Below are positions 52,344-61,969 of a DNA stretch of 64,000 bases, one piece after another. The DNA lies in NCBI RefSeq assembly GCF_001420995.1, contig NZ_CP012184.1, forward strand, positions 163,501 through 227,500, given 5' to 3'. A program made the translations under genes and the position numbers. The notes beneath the pieces were generated by a model. It saw only the letters and a list, made by a program, of their open reading frames with translations. It was not told the origin of the DNA and did no database searches. The number at the start of each line of letters is the position of its first letter. The first letter of the stretch is position 1. The stretch comes from Pseudonocardia sp. EC080619-01. GTDB lineage: Bacteria; Actinomycetota; Actinomycetes; Mycobacteriales; Pseudonocardiaceae.

Positions 52344-53515
52344 GCCGGGAACCAGGACCGCACGGTCTCGACCAGCCCACCGGCCCACTCCAGCACCGCG
52401 GGCCCGGCGCCGGAGACGAGCACCGCCACCACGACGGCGACGAGTGCCGCGGCGATCAGCAGGAGCAGCGGCGCGAACGACGTCCGGCTCCGGTACATCT
52501 GCGCGATCATCTCGCCGTCGACGACCGACCCGCCTGCCTGCAGCCGGGTCAGGAACGTCGACGCGTTGCTGCCGGACCGGCCGCGGTCGAGGAACTCCGC
52601 CATCGACGCCGACAGCCCCACGGTGACGATCATGCTGGCGCCACGGTGGTGCGCCAGCAGCAGCGCGAGGTCCTCCGGGTTGGCCATCGACGGGAAGGTG
52701 ACCGCACTCGCGCCGAGGTCCTGCACGCGGTGCAGACCGGGGGCGTGCCCGTCCGGGAAGGCCGGCACGACGACGTCGGCCCCGCTGGTCAGCGCCTGGT
52801 TCGACACCTCCGACGGGTCGGCGACGATCAGGTCGGGCCGGTACTTCGCGTTGACCAGCGCGTCCGCACCGGCACCGACGCCGACCAGCACCGGCCGGTA
52901 CTCCTTGATGTAGGCCCGCAGCCGCTTCAGCACCCCCGCGTACTCGAAACCGGCGGCGACGACGAGCACGGGGCGCCCGTCGAGCGCGATGTCGATCTCC
53001 GGGACCCCGTGGCCGTCGAGGAGCAGGGACCGCTCACGGCGCATGAACTCGGTGGTGTTCGCGGCGAACGCCTCGAGCTGGTGGGTGAGCCCCTGCTTGG
53101 CCTCGTCGAGGGCGTCGGCGACGGTGTCCTCGGTCTGTTCGCGGCCCTCGCCGAGCGGCTGCTCCCCGGAGTACAGGACTCCCTCGTGGAGCCGGACCTT
53201 CGCGCCGTCCTTGACCGAACGCATGATCTCGGTGCCGCAGTCGTCGACGAGCGGGACCCCGGCCTCGACCAGCACCTGGGGGCCCAGGTTCGGGAACCGG
53301 CCGGAGATCGACGGCGACGCGTTGACGACCGCCGCGACCCGCGCGGCCACCAGTGCGTCGGCGGTGGCGCGGTCGAGGTCGACCTGGTCGAGGACGACGA
53401 TGTCACCGGGCCGGAGCCGGCGCAGCAGGGCTTCGGTACGACGGTCGGTGCGGGCCGGGCCGGTCAGCCCCGGCAGCTCCGGTCGCGTTCGGTGCAGCAG
53501 GCCGGACAGCTTCAT
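52340..53515 (-). CDS. steA: SteA-like protein (thiamin-pyrophosphokinase-like fold)
   Basis: 391 residues. The core resembles a thiamin-pyrophosphokinase catalytic domain (RPVLVVAAGFEYAGVLKRLR, PDLIVADPSEVSNQAL, FPDGHAPGL) and ends in a C-terminal membrane helix (PLLLLIAAALVAVVVAVLVS). In corynebacteria SteA with SteB takes part in cell separation and cytokinesis. ATG 53515 is chosen over the longer frame since the family starts MKLSGLLHR. It is coupled to mctB, the SteB-position partner in this locus. Confidence 0.83.
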   Translation of the reverse strand: MKLSGLLHRTRPELPGLTGPARTDRRTEALLRRLRPGDIVVLDQVDLDRATADALVAARVAAVVNASPSISGRFPNLGPQVLVEAGVPLVDDCGTEIMRSVKDGAKVRLHEGVLYSGEQPLGEGREQTEDTVADALDEAKQGLTHQLEAFAANTTEFMRRERSLLLDGHGVPEIDIALDGRPVLVVAAGFEYAGVLKRLRAYIKEYRPVLVGVGAGADALVNAKYRPDLIVADPSEVSNQALTSGADVVVPAFPDGHAPGLHRVQDLGASAVTFPSMANPEDLALLLAHHRGASMIVTVGLSASMAEFLDRGRSGSNASTFLTRLQAGGSVVDGEMIAQMYRSRTSFAPLLLLIAAALVAVVVAVLVSGAGPAVLEWAGGLVETVRSWFPA

Positions 53516-53645
53516 GGCGGGCACTGTGACACCCGGGAGGCCCGGGACGGTGCAGGCACGCCGCAGCGTGACCACAGTGTCACCGCCCGAGGCACGACGC
53601 CCGACCCGCGACGGGACACCCTGTCGCGACGGCGACGCGAGCCCG

Positions 53646-55490
53646 TCACCCGGCCTGTGCGACCTTCCGGCGCCGGGTGCCGCTCCCGCCGCGTGTCGCG
53701 CCGGCCCGCCGCGACCGGGCCTGGGCCAGGTCCGCCGGCTGCTCGGCGGCGCGGTCGGCCTGCCGGTGCGCGGTGGCCGCGGCGAGCAGCTCCTCGGCGT
53801 GCGCGCGCCCGGTGTCGGTGTCGTCCATCCCGGCGAGCATGCGGGCCAGCTCCTGGGTCCGCTCCTCCTCGGACAGCCGCGTCACGCTGGAGCGGGTGAC
53901 ACCCTCCTCACCGGAGGCCTTGTGCACCACGAGGTGCCGGTCGGCGTAGGCCGCGACCTGCGGCAGGTGTGTCACGACGATCACCTGGTGGCGGGCGGCC
54001 AGCCGGGCGAGGCGGCGCCCGATCTCGACCGCGGCCCGGCCACCGACGCCGGCGTCGACCTCGTCGAAGACCATCGTCGGAACCGGGTCGGAACCGGCCA
54101 GTGCGACCTCGAGGGCGAGCATCACCCGGGAGAGCTCACCGCCGGAGGCGCCCTTGTGCAGCGGCTGCGCGCTCGCCCCGGCGTGCGGGACCAGGCGGAT
54201 CTCCACCTCGTCGACCCCGCCGCTGCCGGCGTGACACTCGCGTCCGCCGACGACGAGGGACGGCCCCCCGTCACCAGCGGGCCGGGGCGCGACACCGACC
54301 TGCAGCTGCGCGTCCTTCATGGCCAGCCCGGCGAGTTCGGCGGTCGTCGCCTCGGCGAGCCGCCCGGCCGCCTCGGTGCGTGCCGCGGTGACCTCGGCGG
54401 CGTGGCCGGCCAGGTCGCGGGCCAGCTCGTCGCGGCGGCGGGCCAGGTCGGCGAGCGCCTCGTCGGAGGTGTCCAGCCCGGCGAGCCGGTCGCGCGCCGT
54501 CGCGGCCCAGTCCAGGACACCGTCGGTGTCGGCCGCGTACTTGCGGGTGAGCGACTTCAGCTCGGCCTGCCGGGCGAGCACCTGGGACAGCCGCTCCGGG
54601 TCGGCGTCGAGCCCGTCGAGGTAGACCGACACCTCGGCGGCCGCATCGGCCAGCACGGCGATCGCCTCGGCCAGGCGCGGCCCCAGCCCGGCCAGCGCGG
54701 GATCGTCGCTGCCCTCGGCCAGTCCCTTGGCCTGCCCCGCGAGGCCGACCGCCCCGGGGGTCTCGCCGTCGTCGGAGCCGGACAGCGCCATCCGGGTCCC
54801 CTCCGCGGCGGAGCGCAGGTCGTCGGCCTCCACCATCCGGCGGGCCTGGTCGACGAGCGCACGGTCCTCACCGGGCTGCGGGTCGACGGAGTCGATCTCG
54901 GCGAGGCCGTGCCGCAGCATGTCGGCCTCCTGGGCGAGCCGGCGCGCGTTGTCGCGGCGCTCGGCCAGCTCGGTGACGATCTCCAGCCACTCGGCGCGCA
55001 CCGCCCGGTAGGCGGCGAGGGGCGTCGCGACCGGGTCACCGGCGAAGCGGTCGAGCAACGCGCGCTGGTCCGAGCCGCGCAGCAGGCGGAGCTGGTCGTT
55101 CTGCCCGTGCACGGCGAGCTGGGCCTCGGCGAGACGGCCGAGCACGCCGTTCGGCACCGACCGGCCACCCAGGTGCGCGCGGGACCCCCCGTCGGCGGAG
55201 ACGGTGCGGGCGGCGATCAGCGTGCCGTCGTCGTCCGCCTCGGCGCCGACCTCCTCGGCCAGCGCGAGCGCACCGGGGGACGCCGTGAACCGCCCCTCCA
55301 CGACGGCCCGCCGCGCGCCCGCGGACACCCGCGACGACTCGGCGCGACCGCCACCGAGCAGGTTCAGCCCCGTCACCGCCATGGTCTTACCGGCCCCTGT
55401 CTCGCCGGTGAGCACGGTCAGGCCCGGGTCGAGCTCCAGGGTCGCGTCGTCGATCACGCCGAGTCCCTGGATCCGCATCTCGGACAACAT
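53646..55490 (-). CDS. recN: DNA repair ATPase RecN
   Basis: 614 residues of the SMC-like RecN family. Walker A is TGETGAGKTMAVTGLNLL, the ABC signature KGASGGELSRVMLAL and Walker B TMVFDEVDAGVGG, with coiled-coil arms between. RecN tethers broken DNA ends in double-strand break repair. ATG 55490 (MLSEMRIQGLGVIDDATLEL) matches the family start better than upstream codons. Gene order tlyA-nadK-recN is conserved in actinobacteria. The Arg-rich C-terminal tail is a local extension. Confidence 0.95.
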   Translation of the reverse strand: MLSEMRIQGLGVIDDATLELDPGLTVLTGETGAGKTMAVTGLNLLGGGRAESSRVSAGARRAVVEGRFTASPGALALAEEVGAEADDDGTLIAARTVSADGGSRAHLGGRSVPNGVLGRLAEAQLAVHGQNDQLRLLRGSDQRALLDRFAGDPVATPLAAYRAVRAEWLEIVTELAERRDNARRLAQEADMLRHGLAEIDSVDPQPGEDRALVDQARRMVEADDLRSAAEGTRMALSGSDDGETPGAVGLAGQAKGLAEGSDDPALAGLGPRLAEAIAVLADAAAEVSVYLDGLDADPERLSQVLARQAELKSLTRKYAADTDGVLDWAATARDRLAGLDTSDEALADLARRRDELARDLAGHAAEVTAARTEAAGRLAEATTAELAGLAMKDAQLQVGVAPRPAGDGGPSLVVGGRECHAGSGGVDEVEIRLVPHAGASAQPLHKGASGGELSRVMLALEVALAGSDPVPTMVFDEVDAGVGGRAAVEIGRRLARLAARHQVIVVTHLPQVAAYADRHLVVHKASGEEGVTRSSVTRLSEEERTQELARMLAGMDDTDTGRAHAEELLAAATAHRQADRAAEQPADLAQARSRRAGATRGGSGTRRRKVAQAG

Positions 55491-55590
55491 GCGGGCGACC
55501 ATACGTTCGAAGACCGACGGGCACCATGCTCGACGCGCCACGAGACCGAACGGATGTTCGCGCGGTCGGCTCCGTGCGCCGAACGGTCGA

Positions 55591-56502
55591 TCAGGTGTTC
55601 GATCCCCGGCCGCGCCAGCCGCGGACGGGGAGATCGAACTTCCGGACCAGGCGGTCGGCGAACGGCTGCGCGGCGAGCCGCACCATCCGGACCGGCTCGG
55701 TCGCCCGGCTGAGCTCGACCCGGGAGCCGGGCGGCACCGAGACGGTGCGACGGCCGTCGCAGTCGAGGACCGCCGACGGGCCGTCGGCGGACACCTCGAT
55801 CGCCACCGCGCTGTCCGGTGCGATGACCATCGGCCGGGCGAACAGGGCGTGCGCGTTGCTGGGGACGACGAGCAGCGCCTGCACCTGCGGCCAGATCAGC
55901 GGCCCGCCCGCGGAGAAGGCGTAGGCGGTCGACCCGGTCGGCGTCGAGCAGAGCACCCCGTCGCACCCGAACGACGACACCGGCCGGCCGTCGACCTCCA
56001 GGACGACCTCCAGGATCCGCCCGCGGGTGTTCTTCTCGACGACGGCCTCGTTCAACGCCCAGGTGCGGCCCAGGACGGTGCCGTTCGACCGGACGACGGC
56101 CTCCAGCGTGGTGCGTTCCTCCACCTCGTAGTCGCCGGCGGCGAGCTTCTCCAGGGCCTCGTCGAGGGTGTCCTCCTCGGCCTCGGCGAGGAATCCGACG
56201 TGCCCGAGGTTGACGCCGAGCAGCGGCACCCCGGCCGGGCGGGCGAGATCGGCGGCGCGCAGCAGCGTGCCGTCGCCGCCCAGGACGAGCACCGCCTCGG
56301 CACCGCGGGCGCACTCCGGACTGCCCGGGACCTGCACCGGGGTGAAGTCCTCCGGCACGTCGGGATCGGCGCCCAGCTCCGCCCACTCGTCGGCGAGCAC
56401 CCGGACCCGCAGCCCGAGCCGGGCGAGCTCGTTCATGACGTTCAGCGCGGTCTTGCGGTTCGCCGGACGCCCGGTGTGCAGGACGAGCAGGATCTCCCTC
56501 AT
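55591..56502 (-). CDS. nadK: NAD kinase
   Basis: 303 residues. The NAD kinase motifs are VLVLGGDGTLLRAADLA, LGVNLGHVGFLAEAEEDTL, ALNEAVVEK and DGVLCSTPTGSTAYAFSAGG. It phosphorylates NAD to NADP with ATP or polyphosphate. It overlaps the tlyA end by four bases and lies between tlyA and recN. Confidence 0.96.
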   Translation of the reverse strand: MREILLVLHTGRPANRKTALNVMNELARLGLRVRVLADEWAELGADPDVPEDFTPVQVPGSPECARGAEAVLVLGGDGTLLRAADLARPAGVPLLGVNLGHVGFLAEAEEDTLDEALEKLAAGDYEVEERTTLEAVVRSNGTVLGRTWALNEAVVEKNTRGRILEVVLEVDGRPVSSFGCDGVLCSTPTGSTAYAFSAGGPLIWPQVQALLVVPSNAHALFARPMVIAPDSAVAIEVSADGPSAVLDCDGRRTVSVPPGSRVELSRATEPVRMVRLAAQPFADRLVRKFDLPVRGWRGRGSNT

Positions 56503-57323
56503 GCCGGCCCTCCCGCGACGGCACCGGTCAGCAGCGGCTCCAGGTCGGGTGCGGTCGTGGCCCCTCCGGCGCCTGGGCGGTGCAGGTGCAGGAAGTACTC
56601 GACGTTGCCGGAGGGCCCCGGCAGCGGGCTGGCCGTCGCGTCGAGCACGACCAGCCCCAGGTCGACGGCCGTGGCCGCGACCTCGCGCAACGTCTCGGTC
56701 CGCAGCTCCGGGCTGCGCACGACGCCGCCGGACCCGAGCCGCTGCTTCCCCACCTCGAACTGGGGCTTGACCATCGGCAGCAGATCACCGCCGGGCGCGG
56801 TGCAGGCGGTCAGTGCGGGCAGGACGGTGCGCAGCGAGATGAAGGAGAGGTCGGCGACGGTCAGGTCCACCGGACCCCCGATCGCGTCCGGCTCGAGCGC
56901 GCGGACGTTGGTGCGGTCGTGCACGTGGACGCGCTCGTCGGACTGCAGCCGCCACACCAGCTGGCCGTATCCGACGTCGGCGGCGACCACCTCGCGCGCA
57001 CCGCGGGTGAGCAGCACGTCGGTGAACCCCCCGGTGGAGGCGCCGGCGTCGAGGCAGCGGAGACCGGCGGGGTCGACGCCGGTGAACGCGTCGAGGGCGC
57101 CGAGCAGCTTCTTCGCGCCGCGTGAGGCCCACTCGGGTTCGCCGTCGTCGTCCGGGCGGACGACGACGGGCGCGTCCCGGTCGACGACGGTGGCGGCCTT
57201 CCCGGCGGGCATGCCGTTGACCGAGACGCGGCCGGCGGCGATCAGCTCCGCGGCCTGGCCGCGGGAGCGGGCGAGCCGGCGCCGGACCAGCTCGGCGTCC
57301 AGGCGGGATCGGGTGGGCGCCAC
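56499..57323 (-). CDS. tlyA: TlyA-type rRNA 2'-O-methyltransferase
   Basis: 274 residues. An N-terminal S4 domain (RLDAELVRRRLARSRGQAAE) precedes the FtsJ-like methyltransferase with SAM motif CLDAGASTGGFTDVLLTRGA and Asp/Lys residues in VDLTVADLSFISL and PMVKPQFEVGK. TlyA methylates 16S and 23S rRNA at C1409/C1920-type sites, required for capreomycin sensitivity. Gene order with nadK and recN is conserved. Confidence 0.94.
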   Translation of the reverse strand: MAPTRSRLDAELVRRRLARSRGQAAELIAAGRVSVNGMPAGKAATVVDRDAPVVVRPDDDGEPEWASRGAKKLLGALDAFTGVDPAGLRCLDAGASTGGFTDVLLTRGAREVVAADVGYGQLVWRLQSDERVHVHDRTNVRALEPDAIGGPVDLTVADLSFISLRTVLPALTACTAPGGDLLPMVKPQFEVGKQRLGSGGVVRSPELRTETLREVAATAVDLGLVVLDATASPLPGPSGNVEYFLHLHRPGAGGATTAPDLEPLLTGAVAGGPA

Positions 57324-57325
57324 CC

Positions 57326-57532
57326 TCAGCCCCGCTCCGACCCGGCGGTGAGCGCCCGGCCGAGCGCCGAGTGCACCCGCTCGAACGCCTCCGGGTGCTC
57401 GGACACCGGGCGCTCGGCGAGGGAGTCGAGGCCGGCGACGGCCTCGTCGACGTCGGCGCGCAGGTCGGCGACCGGACGCTGCTCCGGCGGACGCGGGTCA
57501 CCCGGGCGCGGGCCGGGTGTGGGGACGCTCAT
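57326..57532 (-). CDS. Small conserved hypothetical protein (68 aa)
   Basis: 68 residues, polar N-terminus followed by a helical region (DLRADVDEAVAGLDSLAERP, HPEAFERVHSALGRAL). It occupies the position of the short Rv1693-like gene between the HAD phosphatase and tlyA and ends two bases before the tlyA start. Function unknown, but conserved placement supports a real gene. Confidence 0.72.
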   Translation of the reverse strand: MSVPTPGPRPGDPRPPEQRPVADLRADVDEAVAGLDSLAERPVSEHPEAFERVHSALGRALTAGSERG

Positions 57533-57798
57533 CGATGATCTCCGGGGACGGGGGACTCGTCGTCACGGTAGCCGACCCCACCGACGGCCGGACGCGACGG
57601 CCGACCCGACGGACAGGTCGCGGTCACCGGTGCGCCGGACGGCCTCGGGCGCACCGGCATCCGGTCGCCGCGGCGGCACCGCCCGTGGATCACCGGGCCG
57701 CGTCGGCCCGCCCATCGAGCCGCCCGTCGAGGGGTCGCCGGGGCGGTCGTCAGACCACCACTCGTGGCCGGTCCTCGGGCCGACCGTCGATCCGCTCG
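57533..57798. other. 266-bp gap with repeats shared with the HAD tail
   Basis: Immediately downstream of the HAD stop, 57785-57835 contains four near-copies of CCGCTCGTC on the plus strand, continuing the Arg/Asp tail of the HAD protein. The rest contains no supported gene. Confidence 0.4.
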
Positions 57799-58818
57799 TC
57801 AGTCCGCTCGTCGGTCCGCTCGCCGGTCTGCGAGGCCCAGTTCGTGCAGCACGCCCGCGGCCACGTCTCCGGAGGCGGTGACCCGGTGCGTGCCGTGCTC
57901 CCATGCGGCGGCGCAGAGCACCCGGAGCGCGTCCACGACGGGCTCGTCGCCGTGGCCGTCACCGGACAGCACGAGGGCATCGCCGTCGATCTCGGCCCGC
58001 CAGCCGTCCCGGGCGCCGGGCACGAGCTCGTCCGGGTGCCGGGTGAGCGCAGCCAGATCGGCCCCGATGTAGGTCGGACGCAGTGCGGGAGGCGCGGCGA
58101 GCAGGTCGGCGGCACCGCTGACGCCGGTGAGGACCATCAGCGACGGCGCACCGAGGGCGTTCGCGCCCTCGATGTCGGTGTCGAGCCGGTCGCCGAGCAC
58201 CAGCGGCCGGTCGGCGTCGCCCTGCCCCTCGCAGAGCAGGCGCGCGCCCGGCTTGCCGGCGACGGCCGGTTCCACACCGGAGGCGTTCCGCACGACCTGC
58301 ACCATCGAGCCGTTCCCCGGCAGGGGGCCGCGCTCGGTCGGGAGCGTGAGGTCGACGTTCGTCGCGACCCAGAGCGCTCCCGCCCGGATCGCGAGGACGG
58401 CCTCGGTCAGCTGCCGCCATCCGGTGTCCGGCGAGTGCCCCTGGACGACGGCGTCGGCCCCCTCCCCCGTGCCGGTCGGCACGAGGCCCCGTTCCCGGAC
58501 CTCGTCGGCCAGCGCCGGGGTACCGAGGACGAGCACCGTCGCCCCGGACGGCAGGCGTTCGGCCAGCATCGCGGCACCGGCCTGGGCGCTGGTGCGGACG
58601 TCCGCCACGCGCGCCGGGAACCCCAGGTCCGCGAGGTGCCCGGCGACGGTCGACGGGCTGCGCGAGGCGTTGTTGGTGACGTACACCGTCGGGACGCCGC
58701 GGAGCTCGGCGCTCCGCACGGCCTCCACCGCACCGGGGACCACGTCGGGTCCCCGGTACAGGGTGCCGTCCAGGTCGGCGAGGAGGACGTCGTGCCGGGA
58801 CAGCAGGTCGTCGGTCAC
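57799..58818 (-). CDS. HAD-IIA hydrolase (NagD / glycerol-3-phosphate phosphatase type)
   Basis: 339 residues. HAD motif I is DVLLADLDGTLYRG, motif II VYVTNNASRS, motif III lysine in VAGKPGARLL and motif IV LVLGDRLDTDIEGA. It matches NagD-like phosphatases; in mycobacteria the orthologue (Rv1692) dephosphorylates glycerol-3-phosphate. The extreme C-terminus (LADRRADRRAD) is repetitive and arises from short DNA repeats. Its start overlaps the stop of the large repeat protein by four bases. Confidence 0.88.
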   Translation of the reverse strand: MTDDLLSRHDVLLADLDGTLYRGPDVVPGAVEAVRSAELRGVPTVYVTNNASRSPSTVAGHLADLGFPARVADVRTSAQAGAAMLAERLPSGATVLVLGTPALADEVRERGLVPTGTGEGADAVVQGHSPDTGWRQLTEAVLAIRAGALWVATNVDLTLPTERGPLPGNGSMVQVVRNASGVEPAVAGKPGARLLCEGQGDADRPLVLGDRLDTDIEGANALGAPSLMVLTGVSGAADLLAAPPALRPTYIGADLAALTRHPDELVPGARDGWRAEIDGDALVLSGDGHGDEPVVDALRVLCAAAWEHGTHRVTASGDVAAGVLHELGLADRRADRRAD

Positions 58819-61800
58819 GGCCGGTCCGCCTCGGTGCCGTCCGACGGGCGGTCGTGCTCGTCGGCATCGGAGGTGCCGTCGACCGCGTGGTCGTCGCCTC
58901 CCTCGGGGTTGTCGCCGATCCCGGGGCCGTCGCCGATCCCGGGGGCGTCGCCGGCCTCCGGGGAGTCCTCGGCCTCCGCCGCGACGCCGACCTCCGCCGT
59001 GTCATCGGCCTCTGCGGTGTCACCGACGTCCGCGGTGTCACCGACCTCCGCAGTGTCACCGACCTGTGCCGCCGGCTCCGAGACGGCCTCGGGCGCCGGG
59101 ACCGTCGCGTCCTCGACACCGGCATCCTCGGCACCGGGCTCCTCGACGACCTCGTCGACGGGGACGTCCTCCCAGCCGATGGTCATCCCGTCGTCGTCGA
59201 CGCCGGGGAGCTCGTCCCCGGTGAGCTCGGCGATCCGGGCGGCCGCGTCGGTCTGCCCGTCGATGTCGGCGTCGTGCGCGTGCACGAACCACTGCACGGA
59301 CTCCGACTCCCGGCCGGCGGCCAGGAGGTTGTCGGCGTAGGCGTAGAACAACCGCGCGCTCCACGGGTCACGCCTCGCGGCGTCGAGCTCCGGCACCTGC
59401 AGTCCGACGACGGCAGCGTCCACCTCACCGAGATCGCGCCGCGCTCCGGCGGCGACGATGAGCAGCTCGATCCGCTCCTCGGCCCCGAGATCGCGCGCCT
59501 CCGGGCTCCGGGCGAGGTCGATCGCCCGCTCGGGACGGCCGAGTGCCCGCTCGATGTCGGCCATGACGTGGACGTGCCCGGGGCCACCACCCATCCGGCG
59601 GGCGGCCCGGAACTCTCCGAGCGCCTCGTTCCACTCACCGGCGTGGTAGGCGACGATCCCGGCGGCCTCCCGGACGACCGCGATACGGGACGCCCGGCGC
59701 CGCGCGTACCGCGCGTGCTCGAGCGCCCGCTCCGGGTCCTCGTCGACGAGGACGCCCGCGGCCACCAGGTGCCGCGCCACCGACTCCGCGGTCTCCTTCT
59801 GGAGCCCGCGCAGGTCCCGGCGCACGCTGCCGTCGAGGTCCGACGGCGTGATCGACGCGGGGAGGTCGGGCTCGGCCACGAAGGTCCGCTCGGCCGACTC
59901 GGGGATCACCCGGCGGCGCTCCTGCCTGCCGTCACGGCCGGCACCCGGCCGGTCGCGGCGATCGCCCGAGCGGTCGTCGCGGCGGCCACGCGGACGGTCG
60001 TCCCCGCGCCGGTCGTCCCCGCGCCGGTCGTCCCCGCGCCGGTCGTCCCCGCGCCGCTCGTCACGCGGCCCGCGCGCCGGGCGCTCGGCCCGGTCACGCG
60101 CCGGCGGGACGTCGTCGGCGACGTGGTCGTCACGGGTACCGGGCTCCGGACCGCGGGACACGTCGGCACCGTCGTCCGCCCGGACGTCGGTCATCTCGGA
60201 GGCAGGCTCCGCGGCCCCGTCGTCCGGTACCCCCGCGACCGCCCGGTAGTCCTCGACGGGCGTGGCGACGGCCTCCTGCTCGACGGCCGGAACGATCGCC
60301 GGAGCGGAGTCCGGGACGTCCTCGACGGCAGGAGCCCTCTCCTCGGGCGCAGCCCCGGCGTGGCCACCGAGGTCGCCCTCGGACGGCCGGTCGGCACTGC
60401 CGGGCCGAGACGCGGATGCGCGGTCCTCGACGGGACGGTCGTCCCTGTCGGCGGGCCGTGCATCGCGCAGGTCGCGGTCTCCACCGTCGCGGAACGGACG
60501 GGCGCCACGGGCGTCGTCGCGATCGCGGGACGGGCGACCACCTCGCTGGTCCCGGTCGTCGCGGCCACGGAACGGACGACCACCACGATCGTCACGTTGG
60601 TCGTCGCGGTCACGGGACGGACGGCGGTCCCGGTCGTCCCGGTCGTCCCGGTCGTCCCGGGCGCCGGTCGGCCTGCCGCCACGATCGTCCCGATCGCGGA
60701 ACGGACGGCCGCCACGGTCGTCGCCGCGGAAGGACCGACCGCCCCGATCGTCGCGGTCACGGGACGGACGGCCGGCACCCCGGTCGTCGCGGTACCCGGA
60801 CGGACGCCCACCGCGGTCGTCCCGGTCGTCACGGTCCCGGAACGAGCGGCCACCGCGGTCGTCCCGGTCGCCGTACGAGCGCCGACCGCGGTCGTCACGG
60901 TCGTCACGGCCGCGGACCGGCCGACCACCGCGGTCCTCGCGGTCACGACCGGGACGCGCGCCACGGTCGTCACGATCACGAGTGGGACGCCCGCCCCGGT
61001 CATCACGATCACGGAACGGACGGCCACCGCGGTCGTCCCGGCCTCCCTCGGAGCGGCCCGAGCGGTCGCGGTCGTCACGGGGCCGGTACGACTGCCCGCC
61101 ACGGTCGTCGTCACGGCCGGTGCCGCGACGGTCGTCGCCGAACGACCGTCCACCGCTGCGGGGGGCACCGCGCCGGTCGTCCCGGTCGCCGCTGTTCCAG
61201 CCACCACGATCGTCCCGACGGCCACCTGCGTCGCGACCGGGACGGCCGCCCCGGTCGTCGTCACGGAAGCTTCGACGGCGAGTGTCGTCACCGCCGGAGG
61301 GACGCCTGTCGCCGCCGCGGAACGAGTCGCCCCGTCCCCGATCGTCGTACGAACGACCGCCGCGGTCGTCGCGATCGCGATCGGGCCGACGCCCCGCACC
61401 GTCACGCTCGCGCGCAGAACGGTCGTCGCGTCCACGGTAGGAGCTACCGCCCCGGTCGCCGGAGAATCGGCCGCCAGAGCCACTCCGGCGGTCACCGGAC
61501 GGGCGGTCGTCCCGTCCCCGCCGGTCGCCGTCCGAACGGTCGTCGCGCGGTCGTCGGTCGTCGCGCTCGCCACGGCCGGCACCCCGGTCGGGCCTCCCCG
61601 ACCACGAGCGCCCGCCGTCAGGACGATCGCCGCCCCGGCCACGCGCACCGTCACGGTCGTATCGCGGCCGGTCCCCGCCGCGGTCGTCGCGGCGCGGACG
61701 GTCGTCGCCGTCCCGTCGCCGACCGCGGTCCCCGCCGGCGTCGCCGCCCCGTCGCCGGTCGTCGGGACGCGACCACCCGGAGCCGGTACCCGTTCCACGA

Positions 61801-61871
61801 CCGGCCGAGCGCTCGCCCCGCCGACCTTCGTTGCCTCCCCCGCCGTTGCCGGGACGATCCCCGTCCGTCAC
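58815..61871 (-). CDS. Giant Arg/Asp/Gly-repeat disordered protein with TPR-like domain
   Basis: 1018 residues. Residues 1-~480 are dominated by RDDRGGRPF-, RDRDDRGG- and GGRSF-type repeats, an RGG/RDD composition like RNA-binding low-complexity regions. An acidic Ala-rich segment (~480-600) and four RRGDD repeats (~604-625) follow. A helical TPR-like domain occupies ~690-900 (ARHLVAAGVLVDEDPERALE, AYHAGEWNEALGEFRAARRM, RPERAIDLARSPEARDLGAE), then an acidic tail with AEVGDTA repeats. The GTG at 61871 has no Shine-Dalgarno but TACCCT seven bases upstream, so the transcript may be leaderless. It matches the Rv1691-like TPR gene position, but the extension is extraordinary. Confidence 0.85.
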   Translation of the reverse strand: MTDGDRPGNGGGGNEGRRGERSAGRGTGTGSGWSRPDDRRRGGDAGGDRGRRRDGDDRPRRDDRGGDRPRYDRDGARGRGGDRPDGGRSWSGRPDRGAGRGERDDRRPRDDRSDGDRRGRDDRPSGDRRSGSGGRFSGDRGGSSYRGRDDRSARERDGAGRRPDRDRDDRGGRSYDDRGRGDSFRGGDRRPSGGDDTRRRSFRDDDRGGRPGRDAGGRRDDRGGWNSGDRDDRRGAPRSGGRSFGDDRRGTGRDDDRGGQSYRPRDDRDRSGRSEGGRDDRGGRPFRDRDDRGGRPTRDRDDRGARPGRDREDRGGRPVRGRDDRDDRGRRSYGDRDDRGGRSFRDRDDRDDRGGRPSGYRDDRGAGRPSRDRDDRGGRSFRGDDRGGRPFRDRDDRGGRPTGARDDRDDRDDRDRRPSRDRDDQRDDRGGRPFRGRDDRDQRGGRPSRDRDDARGARPFRDGGDRDLRDARPADRDDRPVEDRASASRPGSADRPSEGDLGGHAGAAPEERAPAVEDVPDSAPAIVPAVEQEAVATPVEDYRAVAGVPDDGAAEPASEMTDVRADDGADVSRGPEPGTRDDHVADDVPPARDRAERPARGPRDERRGDDRRGDDRRGDDRRGDDRPRGRRDDRSGDRRDRPGAGRDGRQERRRVIPESAERTFVAEPDLPASITPSDLDGSVRRDLRGLQKETAESVARHLVAAGVLVDEDPERALEHARYARRRASRIAVVREAAGIVAYHAGEWNEALGEFRAARRMGGGPGHVHVMADIERALGRPERAIDLARSPEARDLGAEERIELLIVAAGARRDLGEVDAAVVGLQVPELDAARRDPWSARLFYAYADNLLAAGRESESVQWFVHAHDADIDGQTDAAARIAELTGDELPGVDDDGMTIGWEDVPVDEVVEEPGAEDAGVEDATVPAPEAVSEPAAQVGDTAEVGDTADVGDTAEADDTAEVGVAAEAEDSPEAGDAPGIGDGPGIGDNPEGGDDHAVDGTSDADEHDRPSDGTEADRP
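59998..60060. repeat. 15-bp tandem repeat (x4) encoding RRGDD
   Basis: Four consecutive copies of a 15-bp unit with core GTCGTCCCCGCGCCG inside the large repeat protein gene; the last copy carries one change. In-frame, so copy-number change would alter protein length without frameshift. Confidence 0.8.
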
Positions 61872-61969
61872 GTGGTCAGGGTACAAACGAACACCGTCGC
61901 TTCCGCGGTCGCCGACCGCACCGGGCGAACCGCTCCACGAACGAGTCGGGAGCGGACGCGCACAAGAAA

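Noticed and set aside
59998..61700. Possible CRISPR array because of regular short repeats
   Set aside because: The repeats are coding, in frame, without unique spacers of constant length and with no cas genes nearby.
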